This document shows, one piece after another, positions 54,484-63,432 of a stretch of DNA of 64,000 nt. Below the pieces are notes generated by a model. It saw nothing but the letters and a program-made list of their open reading frames with translations, did no database searches and had not been told where the DNA came from. The stretch covers positions 422,501 through 486,500 of the forward strand of contig JACEFZ010022425.1 of assembly GCA_014155875.1 (NCBI GenBank), given 5' to 3'. Position numbers and translations under genes: made by a program. The DNA comes from Cepaea nemoralis (taxonomy: Eukaryota > Mollusca > Gastropoda > Stylommatophora > Helicidae). Within the stretch, counting starts at the first letter, position 1, and each line of letters begins with the position of its first letter.

Positions 54484-54655
54484 CAGTGCAGACCTGATAA
54501 GGCGAACTCACCCGGTACCCAAAAAATAGTAGACATGCCTCTTATAAGAGTTTAAGTATATACTATGTAGTAATGCATTTAAAACAATCAATACAATATT
54601 GTTCTTCGCAGCAGAAATTCGTCACATCCAAGATCGCCATAAGCGGTTTGCACTG
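54484..54655. mobile_element. pogo-like MITE (172 bp) with TA target duplication
   Basis: Flanked by TA at 54482-54483 and 54656-54657. Terminal inverted repeats: left CAGTGCAGACCTGATAAGGC, right (reverse complement) CAGTGCAAACCGCTTATGGC, both continuing GA.C. The CAGTG start and the AACC..GATAAGGCGAA style are those of pogo/Tigger elements. Contains the palindrome CTCTTATAAGAG at 54539-54550. No coding capacity. Confidence 0.78.
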
Positions 54656-54657
54656 TA

Positions 54658-55560
54658 TCAGTGTGAATATAAAAGTGCTTATCTCCAGGATTACTTGCGG
54701 TGAATAGTCTCCTTTGTTTCAGCCTCACGTGAATTAAGATGAATTCACGTTCACCACGCACATGTAATGTCTATGCACAGCATTTACCCCTCACTTGTTC
54801 AGGCAAGTATAACGGACAAGATTACGACATAACCTGTGTGCACGATTCGGAGAAGGAAAGATGTTTACAATTTCCAGCAATTTAAACACTAATCCAACCA
54901 TAGGATGATCAGGCTTCACTACATGCAACAATGCAGCAAGGAAGGGAACTGGTCACGCCACCTCATTATGCCGTAACCTGGAGTATGAGAATTCAGAATA
55001 CTTCACTTCTCAACGAGTGTCAGTGTCATAACTGTACATCTATCACAAGTTCGATAAACACAAAACATTACTGTTAGCAATGCATTAGTCCGTTTACCTC
55101 CCCTGAATGACTTTTGGAAAACTGATTTCTGTTTCATAATTACAATGTATTGTGAGTGCCAGGGAGCGGTTCGGGCTATAGGAGGCAGCATATCTAGGTT
55201 TTATAGCGCTGAAGTCATAGAGCGAATATTCCTCATAATGCGCTGGAGAGCCACTCTGTCGCTCTTATGAATTACCAACTATAGTTCTTAAACATAGTAC
55301 TTACGAGCCGCATACTTTGGCTCCCTGAAACTGGTTAACTATTTTGATTTCTATACTACATACACTCTATAACCGGTTGAACGCAACTATAGAACAACAA
55401 GACTCTGGCAGCGTTTTCACCAATATATTCAACACGATACATTTCACTTGTTCACCAATTGCATCAACGCTGCAACAATTTGCACATACTAAAAGAGTGG
55501 CACAATTTTTGGCCGCAACTCTAGAACTTGACATGGTCCGCACTCAAAGAAACCACATCG
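54658..55560. other. no gene seen
   Basis: About 900 bp of unique-looking sequence. Short open frames (62-86 codons) lack protein features. Confidence 0.45.
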
Positions 55561-55565
55561 TAGAC

Positions 55566-56050
55566 TTCTTCTTCTTCTTTCGTTCGCCTAAATTATGTTT
55601 ATAACTGCAATGTTGTCTCTTGTATGAATCTAACAGTCTTTTTTAGTTCATTCAGCGGTCCATAAGGTTTATCTTCCACTGTTGTCTCTCTAGGCCAGAA
55701 GGTTCGCCTGGATATGTTGTAGTTTGGGCAATCCTGGAGTATGTGCTCTGCTGTCTGCGACGCCAAACCACATGTGCACATGGCTGAGTCACCAATCTTG
55801 AATTTTGTATACATGTGGTTGCGTAATCTATTGTGTCCTGTTCTGAGGCGCAGAAGAATGACCTGTTCTGGTCTGTCCATAACATCGTAGACTGCCCCTG
55901 TCTGGACTCCACTTCCTGTTGATTTGGGAAGTGAGTCTCCAAAGTTTTCACGTTGTGTGAAAAGTATCCACTTTTCATGTTCCGGTGTTCACTTGCTGAA
56001 CACCGCCATAATCTCTACTCTCTGACCTGGGTTGTGGCTTAACTCTGCCA
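55566..56050 (-). mobile_element. LINE-X 3' end, better preserved copy
   Basis: The minus-strand frame 55599-55880 reads MDRPEQVILLRLRTGHNRLR, NHMYTKFKIGDSAMCTCGLA, SQTAEHILQDCPNY, RTFWPRETTVEDKPYGPLNE and LKKTVRFIQE, the C-terminus in one frame. Upstream (to about 56050) are decayed VMAELSHNPGQRVEIMAVF and MKSGYFSHNVKTLETHFPN. The 3' tail is (GAA)4 at 55567-55580. Confidence 0.82.
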
Positions 56051-56084
56051 TGACGTCATCAAGGTCATGGCAGTGTGCAACGCC

Positions 56085-56330
56085 GGTCTCTGTGGCTAAG
56101 GCTTTACAGACGCATTCGTGAGCCCGCTTACCTGCGTTCGAAACACAACTGCTACCGACTTGGCAGCAGACCGTGTCGCACAGGGTTTTGACGTGTTTGG
56201 TATGGGAGCCGGTAGTTCGGAAAGCAATGGTAAACTATTGAACATAGGCTTGCCAACGCACTAACAACGACAGTAAAATGTTGGTGTTAACGCCGACGTT
56301 TTGTGGATGGGATATGCAAAAAAACATTGT
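56085..56330 (+). mobile_element. SINE-1 copy 6
   Basis: CTGTGGCTAAGGCTTTACAG, CGCATTCGTGAGCCCGC, TGCGTTCGAAACACAACTGC, ACTTGGCAGCAGACCG, GGTAGTTCGGAAAGCAATGG, GCTTGCCAACGCAC, GTGTTAACGCCGACG and GGATATGCAAAAAAAC: full length, with the best-preserved box B (GTTCGAAACAC). Confidence 0.83.
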
Positions 56331-56396
56331 GAGCACCAGTAGAGTAGACTAGACACTCGCCTCCCTGTCCTTTTTTCATGAGTTCGATCCGCATTT

Positions 56397-56985
56397 CTTC
56401 TTCTTCTGCTGCGTTCATCCGGAATATGTTTTGGACGTTATTGCTTGTGCCTGTTTACAGCAGAGCGCGATATATGCACCTTTCGGCCGACTCATCCGAT
56501 TTCTGCAGGCATTTGTTGACCGGGATAACCTTCCCTGGTGTTTCGTAGGACTCACTGTTGTGGTGTTATCCACATCCCAGCTGGTCCGTTTAGAACAGCC
56601 CCAGACATAACCATCAGCCCTCAGCGGAATGTAGCGGCAGACCATGGCCATTCCCCGCCATCCAAGGAGGCTTCCATAATTGCAGAGCTGATACACAGCT
56701 CTCTGGTACTGGACTCACCCAAGGAATGGTCACGTCTTGCATCTGGCTGTTTAGCCTCACTTCCGTATATTGGGCATTTCGATCACCACAGGCTGCTCCC
56801 CACGCAAACCAGAAGAGGTCAGTCTTCAGATGACATCCATCCAGCGAGCTTTCGGTTCGGACTTCCCACGAACAGGTTTTGCTAGCCAAACATTATTTCC
56901 ATTGGTGCCTATGGGACGCTTTCTCGACTCTTACTGTAGTGGTGTTATCCATATACCAGCTGACCCATCTAGAACGTCTTACGTC
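56397..56985 (-). mobile_element. LINE-D 3' fragments (two overlapping pieces)
   Basis: The minus strand carries a 3' end (GAGTCGGCCGAAAGGTGCAT, CTGTAAACAGGCACAAGC, TCCGGATGAACGCAGCAGAA) with a GAAGAAGAAG tail, as at 25530-25600. A ~45-bp phrase (AGCTGGTATATGGATAACACC / AGCTGGGATGTGGATAACACC) occurs twice, at 56935-56975 and 56557-56597, so two truncated copies or a template jump are likely. Confidence 0.5.
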
Positions 56986-57508
56986 TCACGCTCTCAGTTT
57001 GTGACCTATCTGCAAACATTTTTTGGGGGTCTTTATTCCATCTCTGATGTTTGCCCTCCATGCAATACTTTCGGCGGCGACTTGCTCCAAATGTGCATTA
57101 TAAATGCCTGTATCAATCATGTCTCGCCTACATACATCTTTGTATCGTAGTAGATGCCGACCCTGAGATCTCCTACCCATCTGTAATTCACCAAAATAGA
57201 TGTACTTTGGTATTCTACCATCATCCATCCGCTTACCCTGTCCTATCCATCTAAGTCTGAGCATAGAATAAAACCGTCACACAACCTGATCTTTTCAATA
57301 CTTCAGTATGTGTGATTGTTTCTTGCCACTTAATAACAAGTATACAGACACCGCATATGAAAGCTGTGTAAACGTGTCTCTTGGTGTAAGTTGACCAGGC
57401 TTCATTGCCATAAATAAGAGTACAAAAGACACAGATTTTAATGACAAGGACTTTTGTTTTGGCAGTAAGCTTCTTGTTCTCCCAGACTCTTATTGTTAAC
57501 CTGTTCAT
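56986..57508 (-). mobile_element. LINE-Z, C-terminal segment (downstream of the LINE-A insertion)
   Basis: The minus strand reads IRVWENKKLTAKTKVLV, CTLIYGNEAWSTY, IKWQETITHTEVLKRSGCVT, then LRWIGQGKRMDDGRIPKYIY, FGELQMGRRSQGRHLLRYKD, VCRRDMIDTGIYNAHLEQVA and AESIAWRANIRDGIK. The C2H2 finger of the 17325-18015 copy is missing. It is colinear with the segment at 60343-60829 once LINE-A is removed: INIGIDKA.. continues into RVWENKK. Confidence 0.88.
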
Positions 57509-60331
57509 TCAGTTATCAGTTATCAGTTATCAGTTGGGGTATCTTCGTTGCACTCCGGACATGTCCATAGGTGCTCAGATCCTCCCCCCAGCATATGCAT
57601 CAGCGTGCGGTGACTAATAGTGCCAGTTCTGTGTTGGTTGACGAGGCACTTTGTTTTCCCGATGTACCTCTCGCGTCTAGATGTGCCGATTCTTACCCCC
57701 AGGTCTTTCATCCTGGACAGCGATGTGGAATCACTGACGTCAAAATCCTCTGTTCTCGCCAAATCTTTAAGGACGTTAATAACATCGGCACGATCCATGG
57801 GCTGGCCATCTACAGGGGGTGCAGAGCCAGCCAGTTTGTCAGCTCGTTCATTTCCCTCGACTCCCGCATGTCCCGGGACGAAGATGAAGGTGACTTTACG
57901 TACAACAGACTTCCGCAGCGATTCAGTCCACTGTCTACGTACAGATCCAGCTTCGACCTTCTGAATCATGCTCATTGAATCACTTAGTACACACACGTTG
58001 GTATAATGCTGTGATTCCAGCCATATGAAAGCCTGTGTAACTGCCATCACCTCCATCGTCATGCTGCTCGTGGTCATAGAGTGGGCACCACTGGATTCTT
58101 GAACGGTTCGGCCCGCTGAACGGGCTGTAAATGCCCACGCACTTCTCTGCTGCTTTACAACAGATCCATCTGTATAGATGAGCACTTCGGGGCTATCTGA
58201 GTGTTCATAGATGAGCGCGTTAACCTCTGCATTGACAGCGGCAGGGTTCTGCTCTCTGCACCGTCTGTCGAGTGTGATAATGCAGGAGAAAGTGCACTTA
58301 AAGGCTGGAGGCACCGGCACCCATTCCTTGCCGGGGTTGATACTGGTAAGACTGCAGACCTGTCTGACGACATCTTCCGCCCGACCCATCCATGATTTGC
58401 CCCTCTTTAGCCTGTCACCCTTTTCTCTGAATATAGCGTCATGCAGAGGGTGCTGCTCATCTGCACTTATTTTTAAGTATGCACGAGCTCTCCAGATCTT
58501 GATCCTGTGTTCCATTGTCGGGAAGTCAAGGAGGTATCTCATTGCTACACAGCTGGTGTCTCTCGTGCAGCCCAAAATGATGCGCATGGCTTCGTTTTGT
58601 ACCTTTTCGAGTCTTCCAATCTGTGTAGGGCTGACAGTGAGGATGGCCAGGGCATACTCGATGCGTGAAAGTACAAGTCCTTGGAACAGAAGTATTAGCA
58701 GTCTTTGCTCGATATTGGCAGTCGCCATGATTCTCATTGCTGACAAACCTTTTCGAGCCTTCGTTATGACATAATCGACATGATCTCTGAAGGACAGGCT
58801 ACGATCAAGCCTCACGCCAAGATATGTCATTGACTGGGTTCTACTCAAACTGCTCCCATCCATTCTTACTGCCGGCAGGTCTGTTTTCACAATATGGTTG
58901 TTTAGTGAGAACCATGTGACCGTTGCCTTTGCAGGGTTGACAAGGGCATCGGCATCAGCACACCATGAGGAAATTCGATCTAGTTCGCCCTGCATATCAT
59001 TGGCAACCGCCTGTCTATCTCGACCCTGTCGATACACGAGGATGTCGTCAACGAATGACAGAGTCCTACCCCTCCCGTCCAACTGTTGTTCAGTGATCGG
59101 CACCGTAAACACGTTGAATAGTACTGGTGACAGTGGTGAACCCTGCGGCAATCCTGGACATATCGTTATCGGCTCAGAAGACCAACTCCCGCATCTTAGC
59201 ACCACCTTCCTTTGGAGCAGAACTGCAGCTATCCATCGTACAAGGTGAGGGTGCACTTTCAGTCTGAGGAGGGTTTGCATCAAGTGCTCGAAAGATACTC
59301 TGTTATATGCGTCCTCTAAGTCTATGGCGGCCGCACATGTCTCTTCTCTGACCTGAAATCCTTCGTAAACATCTTGAGCAAAGACCGCTGCATTCAGCCA
59401 TGACTCTTTGTTGCGTCTGTATCCTCCAAGTGTGGGCGGGAAGCAGCCGAGCTGTTCCAAGTCCCAAGCAAGTCTGTGTGCGACAATTTTCTCCAGTAGC
59501 TTGCCAACAGTATTCTGCATCGTAATGATTCTGTAGCCGCTTATCTTGGAATGGTCTTTGTTCGGTTTTGGCAGCGGCAGCAAGTAGCTGTGTAGCCATT
59601 CTTCTTTGACCTGACCCCTCTGGATACTGGTGTTGAATTCTCTGGCCAGTTCTTCCATGTCATCATCTGATATCACCAGTAGGTCACCATATCGGATGCC
59701 GTCTGGGCCTGGGGCGGTGTTAGGTGATTTCTTGAGCATCGTACGCAATATCTCAGCTGTGATTGTCCATTCTTCGTCTGTCCCGACCCCCTCGCACAAC
59801 TGAGAGAGTGTCGTTGTGGTCCTCTGTCTGGCGGGCTCGTCTTTCTGGTCAGTCTGTTCTATGTAGCGTGCAAGAAGGGCCTTACCTTTATCCGCATCCG
59901 ACTTTTTCCATGCGAGGTCTGTGCCTTGAAAGTCTGGAATACCCCTACGTTGTGCAGCACCGTTCATGCTCTTGTGGAGGCGCCAGAATGTCGTAAGAGA
60001 TCGCTCGGAGCACACCTTCCTGCAGAACTCGTCCCATTTCTCGGCCTTGGCCTGTTTGGCGCAGGATTTGAAAAAAGTCGTCGTCCTGTCGACCTCAGTC
60101 TTCAGGTTCGCCAATTCAACCTGTGGCATGTTAGCCTTTCTGGCCTTTTGCCAGTCTTTGACAGCCTGCCTCTTTCCCAGCCATGCCTTCTCGACCTCTC
60201 CATTCCACCATGGTGGCTGCAACCATCTTTCTTGTCTCCTGCGGGAGGAAGTTAGTTTTCTTCTTCTGATCTTGCTTATGGCGTCTTGTTCCTTGTTCAT
60301 TGTTCATCAGAACAGTTCCTTGTTCATCAGA
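57509..60331 (-). mobile_element. LINE-A insertion (5'-truncated) with 11-bp target duplication
   Basis: Flanked by AACCTGTTCAT at 57498-57508 and 60332-60342. On the minus strand it starts within the endonuclease-to-RT linker and ends with CAACTGATAACTGATAACTG, i.e. three to four GATAACT units, its 3' tail. Inserted into LINE-Z in the same orientation. The uninterrupted ORF argues for recent insertion. At the 5' junction GATGAACA occurs three times in about 50 bp (60293-60345). Confidence 0.93.
57523..60300 (-). CDS. LINE-A ORF2 fragment: reverse transcriptase and RNase H (925 codons)
   Basis: Polyprotein for target-primed reverse transcription of an I-group LINE. Residues about 26-100 are the post-endonuclease linker (WLQPPWWNGEVE). 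Residues 195-205 are NTAPGPDGIRY. RT spans about 237-505: PLPKPNKDHSKISGYRIITM, AAAIDLEDAYNRV (first Asp), GLPQGSPLSPVLFN (384-397), LSFVDDILVY (catalytic VDD at 417-419) and TYLGVRLD. RNase H spans about 700-825 with D711 (IYTDGS), E750 (TMEVMAV), D774 (LSDSMSMI), H811 (PGHAGV) and D821 (NERADKLA), all present. C-terminus: NQHRTG...LWTCPECNEDTPTDN. The endonuclease is lost by 5' truncation, so the ATG at 60300 is an internal methionine rather than the native start. With no stop or frameshift in 925 codons, this is the best-preserved LINE ORF in the window. Confidence 0.93.
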   Translation of the reverse strand: MNKEQDAISKIRRRKLTSSRRRQERWLQPPWWNGEVEKAWLGKRQAVKDWQKARKANMPQVELANLKTEVDRTTTFFKSCAKQAKAEKWDEFCRKVCSERSLTTFWRLHKSMNGAAQRRGIPDFQGTDLAWKKSDADKGKALLARYIEQTDQKDEPARQRTTTTLSQLCEGVGTDEEWTITAEILRTMLKKSPNTAPGPDGIRYGDLLVISDDDMEELAREFNTSIQRGQVKEEWLHSYLLPLPKPNKDHSKISGYRIITMQNTVGKLLEKIVAHRLAWDLEQLGCFPPTLGGYRRNKESWLNAAVFAQDVYEGFQVREETCAAAIDLEDAYNRVSFEHLMQTLLRLKVHPHLVRWIAAVLLQRKVVLRCGSWSSEPITICPGLPQGSPLSPVLFNVFTVPITEQQLDGRGRTLSFVDDILVYRQGRDRQAVANDMQGELDRISSWCADADALVNPAKATVTWFSLNNHIVKTDLPAVRMDGSSLSRTQSMTYLGVRLDRSLSFRDHVDYVITKARKGLSAMRIMATANIEQRLLILLFQGLVLSRIEYALAILTVSPTQIGRLEKVQNEAMRIILGCTRDTSCVAMRYLLDFPTMEHRIKIWRARAYLKISADEQHPLHDAIFREKGDRLKRGKSWMGRAEDVVRQVCSLTSINPGKEWVPVPPAFKCTFSCIITLDRRCREQNPAAVNAEVNALIYEHSDSPEVLIYTDGSVVKQQRSAWAFTARSAGRTVQESSGAHSMTTSSMTMEVMAVTQAFIWLESQHYTNVCVLSDSMSMIQKVEAGSVRRQWTESLRKSVVRKVTFIFVPGHAGVEGNERADKLAGSAPPVDGQPMDRADVINVLKDLARTEDFDVSDSTSLSRMKDLGVRIGTSRRERYIGKTKCLVNQHRTGTISHRTLMHMLGGGSEHLWTCPECNEDTPTDN

Positions 60332-60342
60332 AACCTGTTCAT

Positions 60343-60829
60343 CGTTGTTGTTGTTGCTTTATCAATCCCAATGTTAATTTTCTGATCTAGGGCTAATTTC
60401 CTATTTACGTCTGATACTAAATATGTAAAATGATCTAATATCTCCAGTTCGGCGTCGTCAATAAAAATTGATGGTACCCCATGTGCACATTGTCACATAT
60501 AATCTGTTTCTTATTTTTTCTAATTGTTAAAACAAATTCAGAACAAGCATTAGAAAATGCTGATAGGAGACGTTGTAATTCTTTCTCAGAGTGGGTCGTA
60601 ATTGCAGCTTCATCTGCAAACAGTAACTTTTTTATCAGTACCCTCCTAATTTTGGTCTTGGCCTGCAATCTCTGAGAATTATAGAGTCCTCCATCTGAGC
60701 GTGAGTGAATGTATATACCACGATCCTGATTCCGAAAGGCATATTTCAGTAGAAGTGAAAAGCATACTTCAAAGAGGGTGGGAGCTAGTACCCTTCATGC
60801 CTGTGTAGAACGATTCCACAATGGACAGA
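60343..60829 (-). mobile_element. LINE-Z, RT palm segment (between the two insertions)
   Basis: The minus strand reads SIVESFYTGMKG, then (after a deletion of roughly 75-80 bp and a frame change) VLAPTLFEVCFSLLLKYAFR, NQDRGIYIHSRSDGGLYNSQ, RLQAKTKIRRVLIKKLLFAD and EAAITTHSEKELQRLLSAFS, then NACSEF and the ALDQKINIGIDKATTT end. The catalytic box reads FADE instead of FADD, so this copy is catalytically dead. Confidence 0.87.
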
Positions 60830-61480
60830 GAGAAAAAGCTGTGTCAGACTTAGAATTGAATGCCAGCTAATCAACAATCTGGGATGCATCCACCCGGCAT
60901 GAATTAATACTGTCGTGGACGCTACAGTATAACTGTGGCATCTTCCCCAATTGTTTACACTACCTATTACCGTGCTGTTCCCCCCCCCCCCCCCCCCCCC
61001 CGCGATATCTAGACTTAATTGTCCCCACATTTCTATGTTTTCATAGCAGACTGTTCACATATTTTTGGCTACTCAAATCCTTTTTGGCAACCCATTTTCA
61101 ATTCTGCGCCACAAGCGTTTTCGCAGCTGGCCAAGTCACATTTTCTGCCCCACATGGAATTATCAGGTTGTGCACTATAAGTGATAGGTCGTGTGTTTGT
61201 GTTTTTGTCGTTGTTTGTCGTCAGCTATCTGTGTTGTCATTGACAAAGATTCTTAGAATCGAAACGTCTGTGTGTCGTATTGTATGCGTTCGTGTGTATT
61301 TTATCTTATTTTATCATTCATTTTTATATTTATTGAGTGCTTCTGATTTCGGATTTTTCACCTGTATTTCGCGACACGTGGATCTCCTTGTAAGGTATGT
61401 GCAACGTTTGTTAATGTTTAGTTCGTTTTTTCTCGCAGGAATTTAAAATACCTATTTGTTTCCATTCCACAATGGACAGA
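60813..61480. mobile_element. 634-bp unclassified insertion with 17-bp target duplication
   Basis: The duplication ATTCCACAATGGACAGA lies at 60813-60829 and 61464-61480; the insert is 60830-61463. It interrupts the RT codons SIVE and SFYTGMKG of LINE-Z. The insert has a poly-C run (about 60980-61001), no protein-like ORF and no terminal inverted repeats. At 61240-61267 there is a stem GATTC-TTA-GAATC followed by GAAACGTC. The long duplication implies a retroposon. The family is unknown. Confidence 0.82.
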
Positions 61481-62690
61481 AGAGTTGGTGGACAGCCAAT
61501 CTTCTTTAGTGCCTTGAACATACCCTCACGACTGACTAAATCAAATACCTTTGTGAGGTCGATGAAGGCAATAAACAGTGGTTGATTTTGTTCCCTGCAT
61601 TTTTCTTGCATTTGTCGCAGTAATAATATCATATCAATGGTAGACAGGTTCTGTTGGAAGCCACACTGTGATTCGGGGTAGACTTGATCTCCCAGGACTT
61701 GAAGTCCGCGCAGAACAATTCTGGCAAATACTTTCCCAACAATACACAGAAGTGAGATCCCCATATAGTTTTTAAAGTCACTCCGATAGCCCTTGTTCTT
61801 GTACAGTGTTATGATGCTTAAACTTTTGAAATCCTGTGGGACTTCTCCTTCTCGCCAGCATAGCTCTGTTAACTGGTGGATGTGTGGGGTGAGTGTGTCT
61901 TGTCCACTCCTGATAACCTCTATTGGAATCCCATCTTTACCTGAAATCTTTCCAGATGCAAGTTCATTAATAGCCCACTTAACTTCTGTTATGCTAGGAA
62001 GTATGTCCAGGTGATCAAGTGTTGGCAGGGCCTCTATGGACTTGAGGGCATCATCCGCTAGTTTGGTTCTCGCTTGAGTAAAGCTCCAAATAGTTCTCTA
62101 CCCATTTATCCATCTGCTGTTTCTTATCAATGATGATTTCTCCTGTCAAAGTTTTCAGTGGTGCATTTCCGTTGATCATTGGACCACAGGCTTTCTTTAT
62201 CCCTTAATACATGCTTCTGATGTTTCCCTATCACTTGCATTTTTAATGGACGAACCTAACTTGAAGTAATAGTCGTTTGAACACTGCCTTTCAGCCAAAT
62301 GCACATCCTATCTAGCTTGTTTCAGCTCAATGAGAATGTTTCGCGCTTTTCTTTCTTTGTTTCTTATGAAAGCTAATTTTTTTTCTATCAATCAAGGGCT
62401 GCAGTATCTGGCTGTTTGCCGCAAACACGTCCTGCCTCTTATGACAGTGCCATAGACCCCTACCGCTGTTTTAAAAAGAGTTTCATTAAGTTTACCCCAC
62501 ATTTCACTTGCTGTACAATTTTCCGATGTATCAGTGGGAGTATCTTCAAGTTGCTATTAGAACATGAAGCACTTATCATGATCTTGGGTGTTAATAATAC
62601 TAATCCTGGTGCTAGATTTGTGGTTAGTCGTGTAGATTCTCTTTGGTCCCTGTCTAACGCTTGCGACATTTAAAGAATGATCAGTATCAC
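61481..62690 (-). mobile_element. LINE-Z, RT N-terminal part and linker
   Basis: The minus-strand frame to 61764 reads GISLLCIVGKVFARIVLRGL, QVLGDQVYPESQCGFQQNLS, TIDMILLLRQMQEKCREQNQ, PLFIAFIDLTKVFDLVSREG and MFKALKKIGCPPTLLSI: RT fingers and the first palm Asp (FIDL). Upstream, in broken frames, are SELASGKDGIPIEVI-like, KKACGPMINGNAPLKTLTGE and IDKKQQMDKW, and near 62460-62660 PGLVLLTPKIMISASCSNSN. 5'-truncated near 62690. Confidence 0.87.
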
Positions 62691-62694
62691 AATC

Positions 62695-63432
62695 AGCTGT
62701 GTCAGGTCTTAGTCAGATATGACTGAGCTACCGTATAACAGTAGACGGTACTACCTGCTTTCTGTTAGCGCCGAACATTGGGCGGCGCTTACCAAACCCG
62801 AAACCCCACATTGTACCAACGGCATCGGGCGGAAGAGCGCAATTGGGAGGGTACAAGTCCTTACCCTGGTGCGAGGAATTGCAAGCTAAAGACAAAATGT
62901 CATGGCAGGGCAGACTTGGCCCTAAGCCTTGGTTGGCGGCTGGTCTAGGATCGAAGCTCCGACAGGCGGACAGTTAGAGCATTGCTTTGCTGATCCGGCA
63001 GCTTCTGCAGCTTGTCTTGTTCCAGATGTAGGGGTGTTACCTTTCTTCTGGAGTGAACTAGGCAGGCCGAGAGAGGGATCATGTTGCATGGGCAACACAT
63101 GATCTCTATATTTTAGCCCAGGCTTTGTGCTATGGAGAGGCAATAACTCCATCCCTGGTCTTAACTGGTCTCGGAATCAAAGCGAGAGGCAACTGTTACG
63201 GGTTATAAGTCCCTGTCAATTGGCGTAGACATGGGGCGCCACGCGTTGCCTCTGACGGTGGGAGACACCTACAGGTGTCACTGATCAGCTACCGCCCGCC
63301 TCAAGCTGGGCAGCCCCCGGCCAATTGGGTGCTGATCCGCCACAGCCTGCCTGCTTCAATTGATGCTTGGGGCTAGGACAAAATCTGAATCGCAGGCTGT
63401 AAAACCAATGCACCAGGTACAAATAAAAATAG
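62695..63432 (+). mobile_element. 5' leader of a second LINE-Z copy
   Basis: Non-coding and relatively GC-rich, leading directly into the endonuclease frame. It starts at the point where the oppositely oriented LINE-Z ends, so the two are head to head. No ORF1 is recognised. I see no internal promoter motif that I can support. Confidence 0.55.

Noticed and set aside
57571..60385. Plus-strand open frames opposite LINE-A
   Set aside because: Antisense shadows of the intact RT/RNase H ORF.
61390..61440. Miniature intron (GTAAGGTATGTG ... TTTTTTCTCGCAG) inside the 634-bp insert
   Set aside because: The signals resemble splice sites but no coding sequence flanks them. I keep it only as a curiosity.
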